64,000 nt of DNA from Nitrospirota bacterium. GTDB lineage: Bacteria; Nitrospinota_A; UBA7883; JACRGQ01. Positions 18,122 through 25,973 of the stretch are shown here, piece by piece. Made by a program: the position numbers and the translations under genes. Where the stretch lies: assembly GCA_024275955.1 (NCBI GenBank), contig JAJRYD010000044.1:62001-126000 (forward strand), written 5' to 3'. The notes under the pieces are model-generated. The model saw nothing but the letters and a program-made list of their open reading frames with translations, had not been told where the DNA came from and did no database searches. The first letter of the stretch is position 1. Each line of letters begins with the position of its first letter.

Positions 18122-18143
18122 CATATTTAACTTTCGGTACATT
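18115..18143 (+). promoter_or_regulatory. Promoter of the FetAB-like operon
   Basis: Plus-strand TTGTCA (18115-18120), 17-bp spacer and TACATT (18138-18143), 26 bp before the ATG at 18170. The two divergent -35 boxes overlap over six bases, so only one polymerase could bind at a time. Confidence 0.55.
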
Positions 18144-18169
18144 AAAACAATTACTTAAGATAATTTTAT

Positions 18170-18790
18170 ATGATAGAAATAAAAAACGCATTTTTCAGCC
18201 ACCCAAGCCAAGAATATCTAATCTCCGGCCTCCATTTTACACTAAACAAAGGGGAATTAATATTCATAACTGGCGAGTCTGGTTGCGGTAAAAGCACCTT
18301 TTTAAAGCTTTTAAACAGGCTGTTAGAGCCAACCAGCGGAAGTTTTGAACTTCACGGCCAGCGATACAGCTCTTTCGATACGCTGAAATTAAGACGAAAA
18401 ATACAGCTTGTACCGCAAACCCCGTTCCTCACGCAAGCTTTAGTGATAGACAACCTTACCCTAGCCTCAAAGCCGGAAGAAGACAGAATTGAGATGCTTA
18501 TGGACGGTTTTAATCTAAGCTTGGATATTTTGCATAAGAGCGGGAACGAATTATCTGTGGGACAGGCTCAGAGACTCTGCGTTATAAGGGCATTGCTCCT
18601 AAAACCAGAGGTGATACTGCTTGACGAGCCGACAGCGGCGCTTGACCCGAAAAACCGAAGCGACTTTAGAAGCTCATTTGAAAAAATAAGGAAAGATGAA
18701 GGCATAGCTACAGTTTGGGTAACGCATGACGACCCGGAAGGGATGGAGGGAAAAATCCTCCATATGGAAAATGGAAAACTTGGTAATTAA
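18170..18790 (+). CDS. fetA: ABC transporter ATPase, FetA/YbbL type
   Basis: A 206-residue nucleotide-binding subunit. Walker A GESGCGKS, the Q loop LVPQTP, a modified signature (LSVGQAQR in place of LSGGQ), Walker B VILLDEPTAALD and the switch His in VTHDD are present. Size and partner match the YbbL/FetA family, which with YbbM/FetB forms an exporter linked to iron and oxidative-stress resistance in E. coli. The coding region overlaps the permease gene. Confidence 0.85.
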   Translation: MIEIKNAFFSHPSQEYLISGLHFTLNKGELIFITGESGCGKSTFLKLLNRLLEPTSGSFELHGQRYSSFDTLKLRRKIQLVPQTPFLTQALVIDNLTLASKPEEDRIEMLMDGFNLSLDILHKSGNELSVGQAQRLCVIRALLLKPEVILLDEPTAALDPKNRSDFRSSFEKIRKDEGIATVWVTHDDPEGMEGKILHMENGKLGN

Positions 18791-19559
18791 TCCATCGCTG
18801 GCAGACCTCGGCTTAACCGCCATTCTTTTCGGCATAGTTATTCTGCTCTCCGTGCGGGAACAGCTAAGCCTTGAGCGGACATTCACATACGCGGCATTCA
18901 GAGCTGTGGTACAGCTTCTCCTTGTAGGATATTTAATAGAGCAGGTTTTCCACCTCGATAGATGGTACTGGGTAGTTATTCTCCTAATTACGATGAGCAT
19001 CATAGCGGCAAAGGCAGGCGCGGATAGAATTAAATCCAAACTGCCAGGCCTGTCACTTCTTGTCTGGGTAGCGATTTTCGCAGGCACAATTATCGACACA
19101 TTCATCGTTACCGAAGTGATCTTAAAAATAGACCCGTGGTGGGACCCCAGATACCTGCTACCGCTCGCAGGGATGATAATGGGCAACGCCCTCAACAGCG
19201 GGTCTCTGGCGGGTGAAAGATTCATCTCCGAGATGAGAAACAGAAAAGCGGAGATAGAGACGATGCTGATACTCGGCTTTTCATCCGCAAGAGCGTGTGA
19301 AGATATGAAACGGGTAGCTGTAAGAAATTCCCTTATACCTACTCTCAATGCCATGTTCACAGTCGGGCTTGTTCATCTTCCGGGGATGATGACAGGCCAG
19401 ATACTCGGCGGTGTCGACCCTATCATCGCGTCGAAGTACCAGATAATCGTTATGTTCATGGTCGCGTCTACCGTAATTATCACCGCGCTCATATTGATAA
19501 AGCTTCTTCAAAGAAAATATTTCACTGCCGCCCATCAGTTAAGATATAACCTGCTTTAA
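18771..19559 (+). CDS. fetB: ABC transporter permease, FetB/YbbM type
   Basis: A hydrophobic protein of about 262 residues with six or seven predicted membrane helices and the family blocks FTYAAFRAVVQLLLVGYLI, PLAGMIMGNALNSGSLAGER and HLPGMMTGQILGG. The frame is open to 18726, but the ATG at 18771 gives the usual N-terminus (MENLVINPSLADLGL) and overlaps the ATPase gene by 20 bp. The exported substrate is not known with certainty even for the E. coli homologue. Confidence 0.85.
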   Translation: MENLVINPSLADLGLTAILFGIVILLSVREQLSLERTFTYAAFRAVVQLLLVGYLIEQVFHLDRWYWVVILLITMSIIAAKAGADRIKSKLPGLSLLVWVAIFAGTIIDTFIVTEVILKIDPWWDPRYLLPLAGMIMGNALNSGSLAGERFISEMRNRKAEIETMLILGFSSARACEDMKRVAVRNSLIPTLNAMFTVGLVHLPGMMTGQILGGVDPIIASKYQIIVMFMVASTVIITALILIKLLQRKYFTAAHQLRYNLL

Positions 19560-19578
19560 GTAGAGAGAGGATTCAAAG

Positions 19579-20511
19579 TTGAAATATAGAAAACTTGGAA
19601 AAACCGGAATAGAAGTTTCGGTAATAGCTTTCGGTGCGTGGCAGGCGGGCGGCCCTCCGTTTTGGGAAAACACCGACGAAAAGGTATCTATAAAGGCGGT
19701 GAAAACCGCGCTTGAACACGGCATAAATCTTTTCGATACAGCTCCTATTTACGGTTTTGGAAGGTCGGAGAGGATAATCGGCAAAGCTTTAAAACCATGT
19801 CGCAAAAATATAAGAATCGCCACGAAGTGCGGGCTTGTATGGGAAGCGGAAGATATGAAATCTGTTAATAACAATTTAAAACCTAAATCAATCCGTGAAG
19901 AGGTAGAGGAAAGCCTTAGAAGGCTCGATACCGACTACATAGATATATACCAGATTCATTGGCCATCGCAGGGCGACCCTATAGAGGCAACAATGGAGGA
20001 ACTTTTAAAACTTAAACGAGAAGGTAAAATTCTGGCGATTGGCGTTAGCAACTTTAGCGTAGAGCTTCTCTCAAAGGCGATGGAGACGGCGACTGTTGAC
20101 TCGGTACAGCCGAAATACAATATGCTGGAAAGAGAAGCCGAAGATACGCTTCTTCCGTTTTGCAATGAACACGATATCGGAGTTTTGGCCTACTCTCCCC
20201 TTGCTTCCGGGCTTTTAACCGGAAAATATTCAAGCTCATCATCATTTGACGACTGGCGCGGAAAAGGAAACTTCGGCATCTTCCGTGAAGATACGATAGG
20301 AGAAGCGTACAAAAAAGTTGAAAAACTCGGAAAAACAGCAGAGAATATAGGCGTATCGTTGAAGCATATGTCTCTTAACTGGGTTTTGGCAAACAGTGCC
20401 GTTACATCTGTCCTTGTCGGAATTAAAGAACCGGTCCATATAAGTGACAATGTTGCTTGCCTAGAAAGACCGCTTTCAATAAAGGAAATAACCGATGCCC
20501 AAAAAATTTAA
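19579..20511 (+). CDS. Aldo/keto reductase
   Basis: A 310-residue NADPH-dependent TIM-barrel oxidoreductase. Catalytic tetrad residues are visible in FDTAPIYGFGRSE (Asp, Tyr), ATKCG (Lys) and IYQIHWP (His). The start is TTG at 19579, with GAGAGG eight bases upstream giving MKYRKLGKTG, the standard opening. It lies 19 bp behind the permease gene, so it is probably part of the same operon. The carbonyl substrate cannot be told. Confidence 0.88.
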   Translation: MKYRKLGKTGIEVSVIAFGAWQAGGPPFWENTDEKVSIKAVKTALEHGINLFDTAPIYGFGRSERIIGKALKPCRKNIRIATKCGLVWEAEDMKSVNNNLKPKSIREEVEESLRRLDTDYIDIYQIHWPSQGDPIEATMEELLKLKREGKILAIGVSNFSVELLSKAMETATVDSVQPKYNMLEREAEDTLLPFCNEHDIGVLAYSPLASGLLTGKYSSSSSFDDWRGKGNFGIFREDTIGEAYKKVEKLGKTAENIGVSLKHMSLNWVLANSAVTSVLVGIKEPVHISDNVACLERPLSIKEITDAQKI

Positions 20512-20986
20512 CGAGTTAAGCAAAGACCAGATTATCGACGGACTTCTTAACGCGAAATCGCTAACCAACGATTTTTCCGATAGCGAGATAGAACTGCTGT
20601 CGGAAATCGTACAACCGGAAAAGTACGATAAAAACAGCCTTATAGTGGAGGAAGACTCCTCTTCACGCGATATTATGATAATTAATCAGGGGCAGGCGAG
20701 TGTCGAGGTAAAACTACGGCCCGATAGCCCCGAGCGGGGCAGAATAGGTAAAATAAGGGCCAACTCCGTAATCGGCGAATTTTCCTTTATAGACGGCTCA
20801 AGACGGTCCGCAGATGTAAGGGCGGTTGTCGACACAATAGTTTTTAGGATACCGCACGAACAGCTGAATATGATTTGCGGGACCAACAACAGAGTCGGCT
20901 ACAAGGTGATGAGAAACCTAGCCGTCCTTATGAGTGAACGGCTCAGAGACACGAACTTCGAATTAAGAGAATACCTCTACATCTAA
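20495..20986 (+). CDS. Stand-alone cyclic-nucleotide-binding domain protein
   Basis: A 163-residue protein that is essentially one Crp-type cNMP-binding beta-roll. The phosphate-binding cassette is GEFSFIDGSRRSADVRA, with the Glu and Arg that contact the cyclic nucleotide in family members. There is no helix-turn-helix DNA-binding domain and no catalytic domain. The gene starts 17 bp inside the end of the aldo/keto reductase gene, so the two are translationally coupled, and it converges with the next gene with a 4-bp overlap. Confidence 0.8.
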   Translation: MPKKFNELSKDQIIDGLLNAKSLTNDFSDSEIELLSEIVQPEKYDKNSLIVEEDSSSRDIMIINQGQASVEVKLRPDSPERGRIGKIRANSVIGEFSFIDGSRRSADVRAVVDTIVFRIPHEQLNMICGTNNRVGYKVMRNLAVLMSERLRDTNFELREYLYI

Positions 20987-21960
20987 CGCTGGGTCTTTGC
21001 CATTGAACGCTGATGTTCCATCCACTCGTCGTACATATCTTCAATCGCCTCTTTGTTCCTTTTTCTGTCAACATCAAGGGCGCAACCGCCGTAGGTGGTA
21101 ATAACTATTTTGCCTCTCGCGTCAAGAAGCTTACCTACCACACGCTCCCCCCTTTCAATGGGAACAAACGCTCTTACAATATCCGACAAGCGGTCAAGGC
21201 CTACTCTCCTTAAATTCATTGCCAACAGCATTTCAAACCAACCAAGCAAACCGTCTAGATCGAGTCCTCTCTTTAGCAGGCCAAACCCGCTTTTAATGAC
21301 ATTTGAAAACCGCTTTAGGTACCGGACCTCATAAAAGTTATGAAACTCATCCCTTCTGCCTACTCTAAAAGGTGTTATGAGATGCAGGTTGTTTACCCGT
21401 AAAAGGTTCTCCGCAAAATGTGAATAGACAAACGTTATCCCACCACTCCCTTTTCGAGGCTCGTAATAGCCCAAAGTCGATTTGGCAGTCATCCCCATAA
21501 ACCAGTCATAGCTGTCGATATCCCAGCATCCATCAAGAAACTGGTTCACCTCGACACTAGTCATCAACGGACAGTCGCCAGCGGTAACAAAAATGGGCCG
21601 GTTCCTCACCTCTTTTTTGATCAACTCGTCGCCATCGCAATAACCGTTTAGCGACTGCAAAAAAGGATGCCAGACATTTTGCACAATATTCGATAGAGAC
21701 TGGTAGACGATTACCTTTCCATCTGGAAAAGCTAGGCCGCAATCTTTAATCTCCTGCTCCAGTTCATCTTTGGGACCAACGACGAATATCGTACCAAGAC
21801 GTTCAACATCGAGTAGTGCCGATAAAACATGGATAAAAAGAGCCCTCCCCTTCAGCTTCATAAAAGTCTTGTTGGGAAGCGGAGAGGTACCAGACAATTC
21901 CGGGCCGCCCGCGAGAACAACAGCATCGCACCAGACCAAAGATGTCACTTTATTCTTCAT
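20983..21960 (-). CDS. MobA-like nucleotidyltransferase family protein
   Basis: A 325-residue protein whose N-terminal half is an NTP_transf_3 fold: AVVLAGG near residue 13, the lysine in PNKTFMKLKGR and the metal-binding acidic motif FVTAGDCPLM. The C-terminal half is less familiar but ends GGCALDVDRKRN, found in related enzymes. These enzymes attach a nucleotide to a phospho-sugar or cofactor. There is no molybdopterin or sugar pathway gene beside it to define the substrate. Confidence 0.7.
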   Translation of the reverse strand: MKNKVTSLVWCDAVVLAGGPELSGTSPLPNKTFMKLKGRALFIHVLSALLDVERLGTIFVVGPKDELEQEIKDCGLAFPDGKVIVYQSLSNIVQNVWHPFLQSLNGYCDGDELIKKEVRNRPIFVTAGDCPLMTSVEVNQFLDGCWDIDSYDWFMGMTAKSTLGYYEPRKGSGGITFVYSHFAENLLRVNNLHLITPFRVGRRDEFHNFYEVRYLKRFSNVIKSGFGLLKRGLDLDGLLGWFEMLLAMNLRRVGLDRLSDIVRAFVPIERGERVVGKLLDARGKIVITTYGGCALDVDRKRNKEAIEDMYDEWMEHQRSMAKTQR

Positions 21961-22428
21961 ATTTCACAATTATAGTTCAAGAGCCAAAACAGTTGCCGGT
22001 TTTAAATAAGAAAACTGGCCTCCCTGTGCAGAGTCTTAATATTTTTAGCAATACTTCATGGATGTGAAAATATTCATACATGATGTGAAAATTTCTACCC
22101 ATCACTAAGATGGAGACTTCAGCAACTTATAAACACTTTCTTAACACTTTTTCCACAATCACAGATTTAGATGCGAATATTTTTACACATATAAAGCTTC
22201 TGACATCGTCACAATATAACATAAACTGCTTAAAAAACATGCAAATACAAGATTGGCATGAAAAATGCTTATAAAAAGGTATAAGAACAGTGGAGTTTTT
22301 AAAAGTACTTTCGTCGAGTCTCTCCATTCCTTTTGACCGTCTGTCTGGCACTATTCTCCCCCCTAATCCCTATGCTAGACAGACGGTGATTAATTATCTC
22401 GATTTAAGGCAAGTAGACTAAGCTGATT
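21961..22428. other. Gap with hairpins and A/T-rich repeats, no gene accepted
   Basis: The frame 22127-22351 (minus) has no recognisable protein. The stretch holds GATGTGAAAAT twice (from 22057 and 22081), a near-inverted version around 22170-22190, a GCCGGTTTT/AAAACTGGC hairpin near 22000, and the long 11-bp inverted repeat at 22336-22387. Confidence 0.5.
22336..22387. repeat. 11-bp perfect inverted repeat with 30-nt loop
   Basis: ACCGTCTGTCT (22336-22346) is the exact complement of AGACAGACGGT (22377-22387). Neither side has a T run, so it does not look like an intrinsic terminator. It lies 41 bp beyond the YkgJ-type stop. Confidence 0.7.
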
Positions 22429-22764
22429 TCACTTTTCCATAAAGGAATAGCCACAGCTCTCTATATCATCCTCGAACCATGGGTATTTTTGGCATATAAG
22501 AGGCTTTGTAGAACCTTCTGTATGCAAAATACAGCTTTTCTCCTCGGTTAGCCGGTCGCACGGGATATCCAGCTCCAGCAGAACTCTGTCTCCCCTCTCA
22601 TCAATATCGGCAAACTTTATTCCCCTAAAAGAGTAGTAGGCTTTGGCATCTTCCAGAGTTCCATGTTGCCTCAAGATGTTGCTTAATATGGAAGTTATCC
22701 TCGTTTTCTTACAGCATTCCCCACATTGAACACAGGCACCTCTGCGCTCAAGCTGTCGGCTCAC
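22429..22764 (-). CDS. YkgJ-type cysteine cluster protein
   Basis: A 111-residue protein with CVQCGECC (C11, C14, C17, C18) and later Cys residues in IPCDRL, KSCILH, ICQKYPWF and ESCGYSF. This is the pattern of the zinc/iron-chelating YkgJ family, whose function is poorly defined. It overlaps the end of the phosphatase gene as ATGA and is therefore coupled to it. Confidence 0.75.
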   Translation of the reverse strand: MSRQLERRGACVQCGECCKKTRITSILSNILRQHGTLEDAKAYYSFRGIKFADIDERGDRVLLELDIPCDRLTEEKSCILHTEGSTKPLICQKYPWFEDDIESCGYSFMEK

Positions 22765-23432
22765 CGTATAATTTCTCTAAGCTCGGCAGGGCTTTGGGCC
22801 ACCGCATCAGGGTTACTGCCTATCACCTCTTCTCTTGGACGAAAACCGTAAGTAACCCCTACAGTTTTTAGAGATGAGTTCTTGCCTGCCTGAATATCAA
22901 CAGCACTGTCGCCCACAAAAACTGTTCTATTTCTATCGGCTCCTATATCGCTTATTATGGTGTCTAGCATCTCAGGCTCCGGCTTTTTGGTTTTGTAGGA
23001 GTCGCCCCCTTTTACCGAAAGGAAGTACCGCTCCATATTAAGGCCTTTCACTATATCGGCAACATAGCCATAAGGCTTGTTGGAAGCTATAGCCATTTTT
23101 TTACCATTGCCGATAAAATGTTCCAGTAGCTCTTCCACCTCATCAAACATCACCGTCGTTTCCAACAGCCTCCGGGGGTATATCCGGCGAAAATGCTCCA
23201 CAGCAACACCTATCTCATCCTTTCTACCGGCCTCTGCCATCGTTTTTTCCAGAAGCGGCCTTACGCCGTTACCAACATAGCTATAAACAAGCTCCAGCGC
23301 CAAAGGAGGAATAGAAACAGCCTCAAGCGTTTCATTCAGCGAAACAGCTATATCCCTTTGAGAGTCTATCAACGTCCCATCAAGGTCAAAAATTATCAGT
23401 TCCGAATCAAATTTTTCCATAGAACTTTTCAT
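22761..23432 (-). CDS. HAD hydrolase, phosphoglycolate-phosphatase-like
   Basis: A HAD-superfamily phosphatase with motif I DLDGTLIDS, motif II in IASNKP, motif III Lys in TKKPEPEM and motif IV FVGDSAVDIQAG. The cap is the small helical type of Gph. The frame extends to a TTG at 23459. ATGs at 23432 and 23420 give more normal lengths and none has a strong ribosome binding site, so the exact start is open. Phosphoglycolate is the likely substrate by resemblance, but relatives act on other phosphate esters. Confidence 0.75.
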   Translation of the reverse strand: MKSSMEKFDSELIIFDLDGTLIDSQRDIAVSLNETLEAVSIPPLALELVYSYVGNGVRPLLEKTMAEAGRKDEIGVAVEHFRRIYPRRLLETTVMFDEVEELLEHFIGNGKKMAIASNKPYGYVADIVKGLNMERYFLSVKGGDSYKTKKPEPEMLDTIISDIGADRNRTVFVGDSAVDIQAGKNSSLKTVGVTYGFRPREEVIGSNPDAVAQSPAELREIIR

Positions 23433-23469
23433 TCTGTCATAACAAAATTTACAATCCAACTATAATCCC

Positions 23470-23625
23470 GGTAATGTATCAGTTTGAAAATTGCAGTCAC
23501 CTCCCTCCTCCCCTTGCGAAGCTAAAGGGGAGCTGTCCCCAGCGAGTGCGGGACGGAGGGGCTACAGGGGGTTCTATCCTTTTAAAAAGAGGGGAAGCCA
23601 CCGGAATTCAAACTGACACACTGCC
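23470..23625. mobile_element. MITE-like element, family B, copy 1
   Basis: A 156-bp element with ends GGTAATGTATCAGTTTGAA and TTCAAACTGACACACTGCC (inverted), flanked by near-identical 8-bp direct repeats ATAATCCC (23462-23469) and ATAATTCC (23626-23633). The core holds a CTCCCCTT/AAGGGGAG hairpin. It occupies nearly the whole gap between the HAD gene and the amidohydrolase gene. Confidence 0.8.
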
Positions 23626-23692
23626 ATAATTCCCACAATTCGCCAAAACCGAACAACTGGTTTATGCAACCGCTATTGGTTATCATATAGGC

Positions 23693-24586
23693 ATGATTGA
23701 TTCGCATCTGCATCTTGTAACAGCCGAAATGATAGGCGATATATCGGCAAGGTGCGAAAAAAACCATCCGGGCTTCGGCAAATCGCTTGTAGAAAATGCC
23801 CACCACCTTATAAACGACAAATTTATCGAATATCTGTCGAGCATAAGCATCGAAGATTTTGCCAAAAGGTGGATTACCGAAATGGATGAAAACGGAATAG
23901 ATAAAGCGGTCTTCTTCCCTATATCCGAAAGGCCGGAACAGATGGCAAAGTTCGTAGCTTTCTCGCCGGAGCGGTTTATCGGCTACGCCTATCTGGGAGA
24001 CCCTCTTTTGCCCGATGCCGCTTCCAATCTTAAGCGTCAGGTAGAGGAGCTTGGCATGAAAGGCCTAAAACTCTACCCATGCCTACAGCTTTTCAACGCT
24101 TACGACGAAGCGGTCTTCCCTGTTTACGAAATGGCCCAAAGCTTGGGGATACCGATAACATTCCATATGGGAATAACGCACGCGCCGGTGTCGGACTACC
24201 GCTACACAAACCCTATAGACCTTCAGCTTCCTCTAAAGCTTTTCCCAAAGCTCAATTTTATAATCGCGCATTTCGGGGCCGGTTTCTTTCGCGAAGTTTG
24301 CCTGCTTGGCTTCCACTCGCACAACCTTTATGTAGACAGCTCCGGCACCAACAACTGGCGGGAGTACACGCCAGAGCAGATGGAGCTAAAAGATGTGTTT
24401 AAGAGAACTATCGAAATTTTCGGCGCTAGTAAGGTTCTATTCGGCACCGACACCGTTTTAAAAAACGATACCGGCTACAGAACGGCAATAATGAAAGAAC
24501 AAAAGGAGATAATACACTCCGTATGCAAAACCAAAGCGGAAGCCGAAATGATACTTACCCAAAATGCCTTAGAACTTTTTGAATAA
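23693..24586 (+). CDS. Amidohydrolase-2-family metal-dependent hydrolase
   Basis: A 297-residue TIM-barrel protein. The metal site is visible as DSHLHL at the very N-terminus, HMG and HFGAG in the barrel and the late Asp in FGTDT. This family includes decarboxylases (ACMSD type) and hydrolases, and the substrate here is unknown. No Shine-Dalgarno is evident. A -10-like TATCAT at 23681-23686 would place transcription start at or next to the ATG, so the mRNA could be leaderless. Confidence 0.8.
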   Translation: MIDSHLHLVTAEMIGDISARCEKNHPGFGKSLVENAHHLINDKFIEYLSSISIEDFAKRWITEMDENGIDKAVFFPISERPEQMAKFVAFSPERFIGYAYLGDPLLPDAASNLKRQVEELGMKGLKLYPCLQLFNAYDEAVFPVYEMAQSLGIPITFHMGITHAPVSDYRYTNPIDLQLPLKLFPKLNFIIAHFGAGFFREVCLLGFHSHNLYVDSSGTNNWREYTPEQMELKDVFKRTIEIFGASKVLFGTDTVLKNDTGYRTAIMKEQKEIIHSVCKTKAEAEMILTQNALELFE

Positions 24587-24682
24587 GTAGAAGTAGCGCA
24601 AGTTAGAGTTTCCAGAGTGGAAAGAATACCAAATCGAGCTGACAATCTGGCCAACGCTCAGGCAAAAGCTATCTGCTTTATA

Positions 24683-25046
24683 GGCAGTTTCTTAGTTTAA
24701 ACTACAAGGGGCTGTTGCCGAATGAGATAAGTTTAATTTTTCTACAAATTACCAATCCCTAAAGACTCCATTTTTAAGAAGTTAGAAAATTAACTTCTCC
24801 TTAAAATGCTCAAAAAACTCTTTTGGAAACAGTCCCTACAAGTCTGTTTAAATCTCATCACTAGGAGCCAATGTAGTTGGCGGCGTGGTTGTCTAGTAGA
24901 TTAGCTCCGTACGCCTACGGCGTGCTCGCTGAAACTTCAGATTGATTGGAATGGTTTTGAACTTAGTTTTGCCGGAAGATTCCGACACATTCTTCGCAAC
25001 GAGAATTCTGCGGGCAAAAACAGCTTTTTAAAACTGACACACTGCC
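24683..25046. mobile_element. MITE-like element, family C, copy 1 (interrupted)
   Basis: Starts GGCAGTTTCTTAG and ends AACTGACACACTGCC. Its sequence aligns, in reverse, with the copy at 30037 over almost the full length. A family A element is inserted at 24708-24836. The uninterrupted element would be about 230 bp. No convincing flanking direct repeat remains. Confidence 0.75.
24708..24836 (-). mobile_element. MITE-like element, family A, copy 2 (nested)
   Basis: A 129-bp element with ends GGGGCTGTTGCC and GGAAACAGTCCC, in the opposite orientation to the other copies. It is flanked by perfect 5-bp direct repeats TACAA (24703-24707, 24837-24841). Removing it plus one repeat restores a family C sequence collinear with the copy at 30037. 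Confidence 0.9.
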
Positions 25047-25054
25047 CACAGTAC

Positions 25055-25084
25055 AAAAAAAGCGGCAGGCCGATTACCTACCGC
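25055..25084 (-). terminator. Terminator of hflKC
   Basis: On the minus strand, GCGGTAGG and CCTGCCGC form an 8-bp stem (one G-T pair) with a 7-nt loop, followed by seven T. It lies 10 bp behind the hflC stop. Confidence 0.88.
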
Positions 25085-25094
25085 CTACGAACCG

Positions 25095-25973
25095 CTACCT
25101 ACCGCCTTTCGAGTCATTAAAGAACTTTAAGAACTCCGATTCATCGGTAAGCACAACGGTATTATTATATCTTAGAGAAGTTTTATACGCGTCTAGCGAA
25201 CGGGTAAACTCGAAAAACTCTTGGTCTTTCCCGTAAGCATCGGCATAAATCTTTATCGACCTAGAATCTCCCTCACCTCTTATCTCCTGCTCTTTTTTAT
25301 ACGCGTCGGCAAGCAGTATGGTGCGTTCTTTGTCGGCTCCCGCTCTTATTATGTTAGCCTCTTCTTCACCTTCAGAGCGGAACTGCGTCGCTATACGCTT
25401 TCTTTCTTCCATCATCCGGCGGAACACCGCATTTTTATTCTCTTCCGGCAAGTCGGCGCGTTTGACCCGCACATCGACTATTTCAATTCCCATGTCGAGC
25501 GATTGCGCTTTGACATTTGAGCGTTTAGTAACCTCTTCCATAAAAACACGGCGGTTAACGGAAACTATCTCCTCTAGGGTATGGCTACCAAACTCCTGCC
25601 AAAGCTCCGAAAAGATAATATCCTTAATTCTGCCTTTGGCCGCTACTTCGGTTTTTACACGCTTATAAAACAGTTCAGGGTCTACAATCCGCCACTTCGA
25701 AAAGCTATCGACAAGAAGTGTTCGCTTATCCATCGTAACTATTTCCGTCGGGGCGATATCGTAGCCCAAGAGCCTCTTTTCGTACTTTGTAACCTGCAGG
25801 ACGATAGGAAGCTTCATATGTAGGCCAGGGTCCGAAACAGTATTGACGAATTTACCAAAGCGAAGCACTACTGCCTGTTCGTTTTCCTTAACCGTAAAGA
25901 AAAAGTCGCTACCAAGAAAAATTACCACCAAGGCAACAACAGCCAGCACTATTTTTACTATCTGCGAGTTCAT
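25095..25973 (-). CDS. hflC: SPFH-domain membrane protease modulator HflC
   Basis: A 292-residue protein with one N-terminal membrane segment (about 7-27), then the SPFH domain (VLRFGKFVNTVSDPGLHMKL; DVRVKRADLPEENKNAVFRR) and a coiled coil. With HflK it forms the periplasm-facing cage around FtsH that modulates membrane-protein turnover. Its ATG overlaps the hflK stop. Confidence 0.93.
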   Translation of the reverse strand: MNSQIVKIVLAVVALVVIFLGSDFFFTVKENEQAVVLRFGKFVNTVSDPGLHMKLPIVLQVTKYEKRLLGYDIAPTEIVTMDKRTLLVDSFSKWRIVDPELFYKRVKTEVAAKGRIKDIIFSELWQEFGSHTLEEIVSVNRRVFMEEVTKRSNVKAQSLDMGIEIVDVRVKRADLPEENKNAVFRRMMEERKRIATQFRSEGEEEANIIRAGADKERTILLADAYKKEQEIRGEGDSRSIKIYADAYGKDQEFFEFTRSLDAYKTSLRYNNTVVLTDESEFLKFFNDSKGGR

